From positions 1 through 36,873 of the forward strand of contig JAXDKI010000032.1 of the NCBI GenBank assembly GCA_034667245.1: a stretch of 36,873 nucleotides of DNA. Direction: 5' to 3'. The notes beneath the pieces were generated by a model. It was not told the origin of the DNA. It searched no databases and saw only the letters and a program-made list of their open reading frames with translations. This document shows positions 10,100-17,754 of this stretch, piece after piece. How positions within the stretch are numbered: the first letter of the stretch is position 1; each line of letters opens with the position of its first letter. The position numbers and the translations under genes were made by a program. This DNA is from DATBFX01 sp034667245. Lineage in GTDB: Bacteria > Chloroflexota > Chloroflexia > Thermomicrobiales > UBA6265.

Positions 10100-11176
10100 A
10101 TGGCCCTCAAGAGATGGTACCTCTACCTCGCCGCCGTCGCCTTTCTCTCCCTCGCGATGCTGGCCGGTTTGCCGACCTGGGCTCAGAGTGCGACCCCCAC
10201 CAATGGCACCAGCGGAAAGGAGATGACCCCGGTCGATGTCGTCGCCAAGGTCGGCCCGGCCGTCGTGACGGTCATCAACGAGCAGCGGGTTAGCGGCTTC
10301 CTCGGGCAAGACGCCCAGATGCAGCCGGCCGGCAGCGGCTCCGGCTTCATCATCGACGACCAGGGCCACGTCGTCACCAACAACCACGTCGTCGAAGGGG
10401 GTGACAGTTTCGAGGTCATCTACGCCGACGGCACCAAGCAGAGCGCCGAATTGGTCGGCGCCGATCCCACCAGCGATCTCGCCGTCGTCAAGGTCGACGG
10501 GGAGATGCCGGGCAGCGTGCCGTTCGGCGACTCCAACGAGCTCAAACCTGGTCAGTCCGTCCTCGCCATGGGCTCACCCCTTGGGGCCTTCGCCAACACC
10601 GTTACCGACGGCATCGTCAGCGGACTGGGACGCAGTCTGCCGCAGCAAGCGGGCGGCGCCGTCTACACGAACCTGATCCAGCACGACGCCCCGATCAACC
10701 CCGGCAACTCCGGCGGTCCGCTCTTCGACCTCTACGGTCAGGTAGTTGGCGTCAACACGATCGGCATCCCGATGGCCGAGCAGGGCGTGCCGGCGCAAGG
10801 GCTCTTCTTTGCCATCCCGTCCAACACGGTCAAGAAGATCACCGATCAGCTCATTGCCGACGGCAAGGTCACCTACCCCTTCCTCGGCATCCTCAACCCC
10901 GTCGCCATCGACGCAGTGCTCGCCGCCCAGAACGACCTGCCGGTGGACCATGGCGTCTACGTCACGGATGTGTCGCCGGGCAGTCCCGCCGCGGACGCGG
11001 GCATCAAGCCGGGCGACGTCATCACCGCGATCGACGGCGAACCGATCGACCAGAGCCATCCGCTCGAAGAGTTCCTCTTCGAGCACCAGCCGGGCGACAC
11101 CGTCGAGTTGACCATCCAACGCGGCGACCAGGAGCAACAGGTGCAGGTCACGCTGGGCGAACGCCCATCCCAGTAA
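10100..11176 (+). CDS. HtrA/DegP-type serine protease with PDZ domain
   Basis: HtrA proteases degrade or refold damaged proteins outside the cytoplasmic membrane. The 358-aa protein has an N-terminal K-R followed by a hydrophobic stretch (residues 6-28) with a possible cleavage site after T-W-A; it is secreted or membrane-anchored. The trypsin-like domain carries the triad His96 (T-N-N-H-V-V), Asp126 (D-P-T-S-D-L-A-V-V) and Ser204 (N-P-G-N-S-G-G-P-L). One PDZ domain follows (about residues 265-350, with S-P-A-A-D-A-G-I-K-P-G-D-V-I). CAGGAGACG lies before the ATG. Its place between clpB and psiE matches the gene content of known heat-resistance islands, where a DegP protease accompanies Clp and sHsp genes. 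Confidence 0.95.
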   Translation: MALKRWYLYLAAVAFLSLAMLAGLPTWAQSATPTNGTSGKEMTPVDVVAKVGPAVVTVINEQRVSGFLGQDAQMQPAGSGSGFIIDDQGHVVTNNHVVEGGDSFEVIYADGTKQSAELVGADPTSDLAVVKVDGEMPGSVPFGDSNELKPGQSVLAMGSPLGAFANTVTDGIVSGLGRSLPQQAGGAVYTNLIQHDAPINPGNSGGPLFDLYGQVVGVNTIGIPMAEQGVPAQGLFFAIPSNTVKKITDQLIADGKVTYPFLGILNPVAIDAVLAAQNDLPVDHGVYVTDVSPGSPAADAGIKPGDVITAIDGEPIDQSHPLEEFLFEHQPGDTVELTIQRGDQEQQVQVTLGERPSQ

Positions 11177-11221
11177 CCGAAGGTCGTCGCGCGAGGATGA
11201 GTTCCGGGTCGAGGGAGCTCC

Positions 11222-11755
11222 ATGAATGCCGACACCGCCGAGACTCAGCGCACGCGGCACCACGAGCGGATGATCCCCCACACCGGGATCAACCGCCTCA
11301 GCCGCCGCGCCCTGGAGATGACGCAGGACGTCATCGTGGTGGGACTCGTCCTCGTGCTCTTCGTGCTCATGTGTCGGACCCTTGTTCAGTTGGCCCGCGA
11401 CACCGTCGACGACCAGTTGGACTTCAGACCTGTGATTGCCGAGGTCTTGTTCATGCTCGTCATGGTGGAACTGGTGCGACTGCTTTTGGTTTACCTGCGG
11501 GAGCACCACGTCGCGGTCGATTTTATGGTCGAGTTGGGCATCGTCAGCACCCTGAGAGAGATCGTGCTGCGCGGGGTCGTCGATCTGCCCTGGGAACAGA
11601 TCGCTGCCCTCTCCTCGTTCCTGCTCGCGCTCGGATTGCTCCTCCGCTTCGGAGACCTCCGCCTGACAGCAGCCGAGCGGGCGACCGATCGTCGTCTTAG
11701 GCGGTCGACGGACGAACGCGAGCAGCCGGTACACCAAGTGTTCGGCGCCAACTGA
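11222..11755 (+). CDS. PsiE-family membrane protein
   Basis: The 177-aa protein begins with a polar, His/Arg-rich N-terminus and then shows four hydrophobic segments (about residues 35-60, 75-95, 105-125 and 130-155). The pattern matches PsiE, the phosphate-starvation-inducible membrane protein family: an initial V-I-V-V-G-L-V-L-V-L-F, then R-L-L-L-V-Y-L-R-E-H-H-V and L-R-E-I-V-L. The biochemical role of PsiE is not known; family members recur in stress-tolerance islands of proteobacteria. GAGGGAGCTCC precedes the ATG. The gene lies 45 bases after htrA and 15 before hsp20, so it is co-transcribed with both. Confidence 0.8.
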   Translation: MNADTAETQRTRHHERMIPHTGINRLSRRALEMTQDVIVVGLVLVLFVLMCRTLVQLARDTVDDQLDFRPVIAEVLFMLVMVELVRLLLVYLREHHVAVDFMVELGIVSTLREIVLRGVVDLPWEQIAALSSFLLALGLLLRFGDLRLTAAERATDRRLRRSTDEREQPVHQVFGAN

Positions 11756-11770
11756 TTGGAGGAGGAGCGG

Positions 11771-12184
11771 ATGCGCTACCGACGGATGAGTTACCGCTAT
11801 GCCGTCGTCTTGAACGCCAGTCAACCCCGGCCATTCGGCGACACCCTGCGCGCCGATCAACTCGTGGTGCGACTCGCGCAGACCTGCTGGCGCCCCGCCG
11901 CCGACGTCTACGAGACGGCCGATGCGCTCGTCGTCACCGTCGACCTCGCCGGCATCGATCCCGAGGCGGTCGAGGCCACCCTCTTCGAGGACGCCGTCAT
12001 CGTCGAGGGCCAGCGCCGCCTGCCGACGATCGACGGCGCCGGCTTTTACCACGCGGCGGAGATTCGGCAGGGGCGGTTCCGCCTTGAGCTGGCGCTGCCG
12101 ACGGTGATCGATGGCGAGCGCGTCGAAGCCCGCTACGAGCGGGGATTGCTCCTGCTCGTGATCCCCAAAGCGGATGTGAGGTGA
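11771..12184 (+). CDS. Small heat shock protein, Hsp20 / alpha-crystallin family
   Basis: Small heat shock proteins bind unfolding proteins without ATP and hand them to DnaK-ClpB. In this 137-aa protein the alpha-crystallin domain covers about residues 40-135, from A-A-D-V-Y-E-T-A-D-A-L through D-L-A-G-I-D-P-E-A-V to V-E-A-R-Y-E-R-G-L-L-L-L-V-I-P. It ends only a few residues later, so the C-terminal I-x-I oligomerisation motif is missing; oligomers may be small or assembled differently. I chose the ATG at 11771, preceded by GGAGGAGG; a TTG at 11756 would lie within the ribosome binding site region. The last bases overlap the lon start (GTGA), which implies coupled translation. Confidence 0.92.
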   Translation: MRYRRMSYRYAVVLNASQPRPFGDTLRADQLVVRLAQTCWRPAADVYETADALVVTVDLAGIDPEAVEATLFEDAVIVEGQRRLPTIDGAGFYHAAEIRQGRFRLELALPTVIDGERVEARYERGLLLLVIPKADVR

Positions 12185-14703
12185 GTGCCGTGGTTGCCGA
12201 AGCCGAAACCAGCCCGGTCGAGGGCGTGACCATTCCCGACGCTCTGCCGGTGCTCCCGTTGCGGGGCGGAACCATCGTCTACCCGCTGGCCGTCGTCCCC
12301 CTCCTCGTCGGGCAGCCGCGCTCCGTCCGCCTGATCGACGACGTGATGCGACGCGACCGGCTCATCGCCGTCGTCGCCCAGCGGAACGACGAGACGACGG
12401 AAGCGGGACCGGAGGACCTCCACCGGGTCGGGACGGTCGGGATGGTCCATCAGCTCTTCCGCGGCAACGACGGCTCGATTCGGATCGTCGTCCAGGGCCT
12501 GGAGCGCATCCGCCTGCTCGACTTTGTCAGCACCGATCCCTACCTGGTCGCACGGATCGAGCAATACCCGGACCGAACCGTGCCAGGCGTGGAGACGGAG
12601 GGACTGCGCCGGGCGGTCGTCGATCTCTACCGGCGGCTCGTTGGACTTGTCCAGGGGTTGCCCGACGAGCTGGCGACGGCCGCCGAGCAGCTGGCAGATC
12701 CCCGCCAGGTCGCCTATCTGGTCGCGTCAACCATTCCGCTCGATTCCGCGACCCGCCAGGAGATCCTCGATCTCGATCCGGTCGATGCCAAACTGCGCCG
12801 CCTTGTCGAGCTGCTCCAGCGGGAACTCGCCGTGCGCGAGATCGGCCAGCGGATCACCGACGAGACCCAGGAGCGGATGACCAAGACCCAACGGGAGTAC
12901 TACCTGCGCGAGCAGCTCCGCTCCATCCAGCAGGAGCTCGGCGAAGAAGGGGGTGCCGACGCCGAGATTGCCGAGCTACGCCGCCGTCTCGAAGAGGCAA
13001 CTTTGCCGCCCGAGGCGCGCCGCGAAGTAGATCGCGAGCTCAGCCGGCTCGGGACGATTCCCCAGGCCTCGCCCGAGCACGGAATCATCCGCACCTACCT
13101 GGAGTGGATGGCCGATCTGCCCTGGGACCAGGTCAGCGGCGGCGAGATCGACGTTCGCCGCGCGCGACAAGTCCTCGACGAGGACCACTACGACCTGGAG
13201 AAGATCAAGGACCGCATCCTTGAGTACCTGGCCGTCCGCAAGCTGCGCCAGGACCGCCTGACCAACCTCGAGGCGGAGCGCGTCACCCCCGCCAACGTCG
13301 GTGTGGACGTCGAGGGGCAGGGCGAGGTCGACACCCCCCTGCCGAACACCGAGGCGCAGACGCCGACCGACCGCGCCGCCCGCGAACCGATCCTCTGCTT
13401 CGTCGGCCCGCCTGGCGTCGGCAAGACGAGTCTCGGGCAATCGATCGCCCGCTCGCTTGGCCGGAAGTTCGTCCGCATCTCCCTCGGCGGCGTGCACGAC
13501 GAGGCGGAGATTCGGGGGCACCGGCGCACCTACATCGGCGCCCTGCCCGGCCGATTCATCCAGGCGCTGCGTCGGGCCGAGACGCGCGACCCGGTCTTCA
13601 TGCTCGACGAGATCGACAAGGTCGGTGCCGACTGGCGGGGCGACCCCTCGTCGGCGCTGCTCGAGGTCCTCGACCCGGCTCAGAACCACAGCTTCGTCGA
13701 TAACTACCTGGGGGTGCCATTCGACCTCTCCCAGGTTCTCTTCATCGCCACCGCGAATACCCTCGACACGATCCCCGGGCCGCTCCAGGATCGGATGGAA
13801 GTCCTGCAACTCTCCGGCTACACCGACGACGAGAAGGTCCAGATCGCGCGGAAATACCTCGTCCCCAAGCAGATCACCGCGCACGGTCTGACGCCGGAAG
13901 AGGTCTCCTTCGACGACAAGGCGCTGCGGGTGATCGTCCGCTCTTACACCCGCGAGGCGGGCGTCCGAAATCTCGAGCGGCAGATCGCGACCGTCTGCCG
14001 CAAGATCGCTCGCGACATCGCCGAGGGGGCCACCAGAATCGAACCGGTGACCGCCGAGAGGGTGGTGGACTACCTGGGTCGTCCCCGCTTCTTCGACGAG
14101 GTCGCGGAACGGACGGACCGACCGGGTGTGGCAACCGGTCTCGCCTGGACGCCCACCGGCGGCGACGTCCTCTTCGTCGAAGCGACGATGATGCCGAGCC
14201 ACGAGGAGCGTCTGATCCTGACCGGCATGCTCGGCGACGTGATGCGGGAGAGTGCCCAGGCTGCCCTCTCCTACGTCCGCTCGAATGCCGGACTCCTCGG
14301 CGTCGATGCCGCTGTCTTCGACGGCAAGGCCGTCCACCTCCACGTCCCCGCCGGTGCCATCCCCAAGGACGGCCCCTCGGCGGGGATCACGATGGTGACT
14401 GCGCTGACCTCACTCGCCAGCGGCCGGCCGGTCCGCAACGACGTCGCGATGACCGGCGAGATCACCCTCCGGGGCAAGGTTCTGCCGATCGGCGGGCTGC
14501 GAGAAAAGTCCCTCGCCGCCCACCGCGCCGGGATCGAGACGATCATCATTCCGCGCCGCAACGAACGCGACCTCGAAGACGTCCCGGCCGAGCTGCGGCA
14601 GGAGTTGGAGTTCGTCCTCGTCGATTCGGCGGAGGAGGTGGTCCGACAGGCACTGCAAGGTGAGCCCGCGCGCTCGACGGTCGCGGCCGTCGGCGCCGCC
14701 TAA
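12181..14703 (+). CDS. lon: ATP-dependent protease Lon
   Basis: Lon degrades misfolded and regulatory proteins in the cytoplasm. The 840-aa protein has the LON substrate-binding N-domain (about residues 18-215), a coiled-coil region, the AAA+ module with Walker A G-P-P-G-V-G-K-T at 409-416 and M-L-D-E-I-D-K-V, and the peptidase domain with catalytic Ser733 (K-D-G-P-S-A-G) and Lys776 (R-E-K-S), 43 residues apart as in E. coli Lon. About 35 extra polar residues stand between the L-A-V-R-K-L motif and the Walker A strand (about 365-400), where most Lon proteins have a short link. The start is GTG, overlapping hsp20 by four bases; there is no strong separate ribosome binding site, so translation probably depends on hsp20. 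Confidence 0.96.
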   Translation: MSAVVAEAETSPVEGVTIPDALPVLPLRGGTIVYPLAVVPLLVGQPRSVRLIDDVMRRDRLIAVVAQRNDETTEAGPEDLHRVGTVGMVHQLFRGNDGSIRIVVQGLERIRLLDFVSTDPYLVARIEQYPDRTVPGVETEGLRRAVVDLYRRLVGLVQGLPDELATAAEQLADPRQVAYLVASTIPLDSATRQEILDLDPVDAKLRRLVELLQRELAVREIGQRITDETQERMTKTQREYYLREQLRSIQQELGEEGGADAEIAELRRRLEEATLPPEARREVDRELSRLGTIPQASPEHGIIRTYLEWMADLPWDQVSGGEIDVRRARQVLDEDHYDLEKIKDRILEYLAVRKLRQDRLTNLEAERVTPANVGVDVEGQGEVDTPLPNTEAQTPTDRAAREPILCFVGPPGVGKTSLGQSIARSLGRKFVRISLGGVHDEAEIRGHRRTYIGALPGRFIQALRRAETRDPVFMLDEIDKVGADWRGDPSSALLEVLDPAQNHSFVDNYLGVPFDLSQVLFIATANTLDTIPGPLQDRMEVLQLSGYTDDEKVQIARKYLVPKQITAHGLTPEEVSFDDKALRVIVRSYTREAGVRNLERQIATVCRKIARDIAEGATRIEPVTAERVVDYLGRPRFFDEVAERTDRPGVATGLAWTPTGGDVLFVEATMMPSHEERLILTGMLGDVMRESAQAALSYVRSNAGLLGVDAAVFDGKAVHLHVPAGAIPKDGPSAGITMVTALTSLASGRPVRNDVAMTGEITLRGKVLPIGGLREKSLAAHRAGIETIIIPRRNERDLEDVPAELRQELEFVLVDSAEEVVRQALQGEPARSTVAAVGAA

Positions 14704-14739
14704 AGAGCTGTCTTCGTCGTAGCGCATCGGAGGTGTGTG

Positions 14740-15306
14740 ATGGTTATCGAACTTGCACGTAACTGGTGGGCGCTGGCGCTCCGCGGCCTGGCAGCCATCA
14801 TTTTCGGTGTCGTCGCCTGGATCTGGCCCGACCTCACCGTGACCGCGCTCGTCATCCTCTTCGGTGCCTACGCGCTGGTGGATGGGGCCTTCGCGATCGC
14901 CACCGCGGTGACGCGACGCGCCCGCGATGACCGCCTGATCTTAGTTCTACAAGGCATCGCCGGCATCGCCCTCGGGATCATGGCCCTCGTCTGGCCCGAC
15001 ATCACCGCTTTGACACTCCTCTACTTCATCGCCGCCTGGGCGATCCTGACCGGCATCTTCGAAGTCGTCGCCGCGATCCGGCTGCGCCGCGTGATCACCG
15101 GCGAGTTCCTGCTCGCCCTCAGCGGCGTCGCCTCGATCATTTTCGGTCTGGCCATCGCCATCTTCCCCGGTTCGGGCGCGGTCGCCCTGGTCTGGCTGAT
15201 CGGCGCCTACGCGGTCGTCATCGGCATCCTCCTGATCATGCTCGCGTTTCGCCTGCGTAACTGGCAGGACAACACTCGCCGTCCCGCCATGAGGGCCAGT
15301 GCCTGA
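14740..15306 (+). CDS. HdeD-family membrane protein (DUF308)
   Basis: The 188-aa protein is almost wholly hydrophobic with six predicted membrane helices arranged as three similar pairs, each pair containing a W-P-D or F-P-G turn (I-W-P-D-L-T, then V-W-P-D-I-T, then I-F-P-G-S-G). This internal repeat and R-G-L-A-A-I-I-F-G-V-V-A near the N-terminus are typical of HdeD, the acid-resistance membrane protein family. Its mechanism is unknown. The ATG at 14740 has GGAGG six bases upstream. It follows lon by 36 bases and closes the clpB-htrA-psiE-hsp20-lon block; HdeD is also a standard member of the proteobacterial heat-resistance locus. Confidence 0.9.
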   Translation: MVIELARNWWALALRGLAAIIFGVVAWIWPDLTVTALVILFGAYALVDGAFAIATAVTRRARDDRLILVLQGIAGIALGIMALVWPDITALTLLYFIAAWAILTGIFEVVAAIRLRRVITGEFLLALSGVASIIFGLAIAIFPGSGAVALVWLIGAYAVVIGILLIMLAFRLRNWQDNTRRPAMRASA

Positions 15307-15348
15307 GTTGTACCAGCGTCTCGTCCAGACGACGCGCAGTGCATCGTG

Positions 15349-15363
15349 GTAGGGGAGGCACCC
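15349..15363. repeat. GTAGGGG repeat C, single arm
   Basis: GTAGGGGAGGCACCC (15349-15363) matches the left arm and loop start of the other palindromes, but the expected right arm is absent; the sequence continues as TTTGAACTGCCCGTGAG. It looks like a decayed or half copy between hdeD and the GAF gene, in the same kind of position as copies A and B. The assignment is weaker because only one arm is present. Confidence 0.5.
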
Positions 15364-15400
15364 ATTTGAACTGCCCGTGAGAATGGGAACAAGGGCTGGG

Positions 15401-16189
15401 GTGAGGGCCGTGACACAGGACGATCTCCAATTCGCCGCCGCGCTCCGCCAGGCCCTGACGCAGGCCGCGGTTGGCGACGCCCTGGCCACCCAGGTACCCG
15501 CGGACCAGCACCTGGAGCTCATCGTCCAAACTGCCACCCGCGCCATCTCGGCCCCGGTCGGCGTCCTCTTTCTCGTCGACCGACCGAACCGGTCACTCAC
15601 CTTCGAGGTCGTCGTCGGCCGGGAAATGACCGATGCCCAACGGACTCCGCTGCCGCTGGACCGCGGCGTCGCCGGCATGGTCGCCCTCAGCGGCCAGCCG
15701 GTAGCCCTCGCCGACGCGCGGCAGGATGCCCAACACGCCCGCGACCTCGCGGACCAGATGGGCTATCTCCCCCAAACCATCCTCGCCGTCCCGGTCACCG
15801 CCCCGGACGGGACGGTCCTCGGCGTTCTGGAACTCTTCGACGGCCAGCGCTCTCCGACCTTCGGTCTGGAAGACATGACCCTGGTCGGCATGTTCGCCCA
15901 ACACGTCGCTCACGCCCTCGAGCAACGGCGCACCCGCGGCACGGGCGCCGCCCTGATCGGTCGGGCACTGGCCGTCAGCGGACTGCCACCCGAGATGCAG
16001 GAGAGGTTGACCGCACAGGCGGAGCAGTTTGGGACGCACGTCGAAGCGGACCAGGACTGTCGCCGGCGGTTGGCCCTCGCCGAGCAGATCGCCGCGATCG
16101 CCGCCGGCGGCGAGGCGGAGTACCGGCTCTGCGAGAGCGTTTTGGCGGCCCTCGCCGCCTACGTCCGTGACTCGGGGAACCGGCCATGA
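15401..16189 (+). CDS. GAF-domain sensor protein
   Basis: This is a soluble protein of about 262 aa with one GAF domain (about residues 20-170: A-P-V-G-V-L-F-L-V-D-R, G-V-A-G-M-V-A-L-S-G, I-L-A-V-P-V-T-A-P-D-G, G-V-L-E-L-F-D). No kinase or output domain follows, only a helical tail of about 90 residues. GAF domains bind small ligands such as cyclic nucleotides, haem or chromophores; the ligand is not evident. The start is uncertain: in-frame GTG or ATG codons occur at 15377, 15383, 15401 and 15410, and I prefer 15401 because AAGGG stands five bases before it. The gene overlaps the subtilase gene by four bases, so the two are probably functional partners. Confidence 0.82.
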   Translation: MRAVTQDDLQFAAALRQALTQAAVGDALATQVPADQHLELIVQTATRAISAPVGVLFLVDRPNRSLTFEVVVGREMTDAQRTPLPLDRGVAGMVALSGQPVALADARQDAQHARDLADQMGYLPQTILAVPVTAPDGTVLGVLELFDGQRSPTFGLEDMTLVGMFAQHVAHALEQRRTRGTGAALIGRALAVSGLPPEMQERLTAQAEQFGTHVEADQDCRRRLALAEQIAAIAAGGEAEYRLCESVLAALAAYVRDSGNRP

Positions 16190-17103
16190 CGGCGTCGCCC
16201 CTGCCGCTCTCGCTGCGGCCCGCGTGGTCGGAGGCATTCGCCCCCGGCGTCCTGCCCACTCTATGCCCGATCCCGCCGCTCGACGACATCACCCCGGAAT
16301 GGGCCTGGGGCGGAAGCACCGGAATCGGTGTCAAGGTGGCGATCCTCGACAGCGGGATCGACGCCGATCACCCGGCCGTGCGTGGTGTCCAGAGCTATCT
16401 GACGGTCCAGGAGGGGCCGGACGGACTCGTCTACGACGAGGGACCACATAGCGACTCATTCGGCCACGGCACCGCCTGCGCCGGCATCATTCGCGCCCTC
16501 GCTCCGGACTGCAGTCTTTTCAGTGTCAAGGTCCTCGGCCCGGACCTTACCGGCCGTGGTGCGATCTTCGTCGCCGGACTCCGGCGGGCGATCGAGTGCG
16601 GCGCACACATCTGCAATCTCAGTTTGAGCTCCAGCCGGGCCGAGTTCTTCGGCCAGCTCCACGAACTCGCGGACGCGGCGTACTTCCGCCACATCCCGCT
16701 CGTCTGCGCCGCCAACAATCTGCCCCTGCCGAGTTATCCCGCCCTCTTCGGCGTCGTCCTCTCCGTCGCCGCCCACGAGGAACGCGACCCGGAGTGTTTC
16801 GCTTACAACCCTGCCCCGCCGGTCGAGTTCGGGGCGCCGGGCATCGACCTTGAGGTCGCCTGGCTCGGTGGTGGCAGGATCACCGTCACCGGCAATAGCT
16901 TTGCCGCCCCCCACATCACCGGACTGGTTGCCCGCATCCTGGCCAAGCACCCAGGGCTGACCGTCTTCCAGGTCAAGTCCATCTTGCGGGCCTTGGCGAC
17001 CAACGTCGCCCGTGACGACGATGAGGAGAGATGTACGTGTAGTCCTAACCACCCAAACCGAGGTTCGACGGCAGTGAACGGAGTGGAGGAACGCAATGAC
17101 TGA
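16186..17103 (+). CDS. Cytoplasmic subtilisin-like protease (S8 family)
   Basis: The 305-aa protein has the complete S8 catalytic set: Asp55 (I-L-D-S-G-I-D), His94 (F-G-H-G-T-A), oxyanion Asn177 (C-A-A-N-N) and Ser238 (G-N-S-F-A-A-P-H). There is no signal peptide and no inhibitor-type propeptide; the 45 residues before the core are too short and polar, so the enzyme probably acts inside the cell. The C-terminal tail has a C-T-C motif and is polar. Subtilases of this compact kind also occur as processing or maturation proteases in peptide clusters. It is coupled by overlaps to a GAF sensor upstream (4 bases) and to a small charged protein downstream (8 bases), which may be its substrate or inhibitor (inference). 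Confidence 0.92.
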   Translation: MTASPLPLSLRPAWSEAFAPGVLPTLCPIPPLDDITPEWAWGGSTGIGVKVAILDSGIDADHPAVRGVQSYLTVQEGPDGLVYDEGPHSDSFGHGTACAGIIRALAPDCSLFSVKVLGPDLTGRGAIFVAGLRRAIECGAHICNLSLSSSRAEFFGQLHELADAAYFRHIPLVCAANNLPLPSYPALFGVVLSVAAHEERDPECFAYNPAPPVEFGAPGIDLEVAWLGGGRITVTGNSFAAPHITGLVARILAKHPGLTVFQVKSILRALATNVARDDDEERCTCSPNHPNRGSTAVNGVEERND

Positions 17104-17473
17104 CATTCAGGTAACCGAGCGCGATCTTCAGTCGTTGGCCGACAAACTCGAGAGGTTCAGCAAGGATCTCTCTCCCGGCGAGCACGCCGCCCTCTCCGCC
17201 CTGGTCCGACTGGCGACGGCGGCAGCGGCGGTCGCCCAGCAACCGGAGGTCAGCGGCCACCTCTTCGACCCCTTCACCGCGGCGCTCCTCGCCGAAGCGC
17301 ACCACCGCGAGCTGCTCGCCGAAGCCGAGCACGCACGGAAGGCGAACCTGGCGCGGGCCTCCCAACCTCAAGGCGAAAGTGTCTGGGACAGGCTGCAGCG
17401 ACAGGCCGGCGAGGCGGCTGACGAGCTCTGGATCCCCCACCGACAGCCAGGCCAAACGGCCACCCAACCGTAG
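17096..17473 (+). CDS. Small helical protein coupled to the subtilase
   Basis: This 125-aa protein of unknown function has an ATG that overlaps the protease gene by eight bases; a GGAGG seven bases upstream (near 17084-17088) supports the start. The N-terminal 45 residues are amphipathic and end in L-S-P-G-E-H-A-A-L-S-A-L-V-R-L-A, a leader-like pattern that I associate loosely with short proteins encoded near proteases. An Ala/Gln-rich middle, an Ala-Glu-His helix and a Pro/Gln tail follow. There are no cysteines, membrane segments or known catalytic motifs. Given the gene order it could be a precursor cleaved by the subtilase, its inhibitor or an adaptor; none of these can be shown from the sequence. 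Confidence 0.75.
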   Translation: MTDIQVTERDLQSLADKLERFSKDLSPGEHAALSALVRLATAAAAVAQQPEVSGHLFDPFTAALLAEAHHRELLAEAEHARKANLARASQPQGESVWDRLQRQAGEAADELWIPHRQPGQTATQP

Positions 17474-17754
17474 CCCGATTCCTGGATGACATGGCTTCGA
17501 AAACTGCGTTGGGGCAGACGTCCAGAGCATGTTTAGAGGAATCGCTGACACGAGGAGGTGAAACCCGCAACCATCGCTGAGATTGACGCGGTACTCACCG
17601 GCTGGTGGCGAATCGCTTCAGCCCGTGGATGACGAAAAGCGCGTGCAACGTCGCCTACCCACCCTCCTACCGCCGCGCGGTACCGATAGGTCATGCAGCG
17701 GCGGCGCATATCTCGGTATCCTGCAGGGTGAAGTAGAGTCGGGCTGATAGCAGT
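17474..17754. other. Intergenic region before the GGDEF-EAL gene
   Basis: This 281-base gap is the largest on the + strand up to 22731. It contains AGGAGGTGA at 17553-17561, a perfect anti-16S match, but no start codon at useful distance; the GTG inside it would give only a 24-aa peptide. No strong -35/-10 pair, palindrome of the GTAGGGG family or RNA gene was recognised. It probably ends the stress transcription unit and holds the promoter of the signalling gene, but I cannot place it. Confidence 0.5.

Noticed and set aside
12976..14343. A 455-codon open frame on the - strand opposite lon
   Set aside because: It has no ribosome site and no recognisable protein pattern, and it lies wholly within lon.
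17558..17632. A possible 24-aa peptide starting at the GTG inside AGGAGGTGA
   Set aside because: The start codon overlaps the ribosome binding sequence itself, leaving no spacing for initiation.
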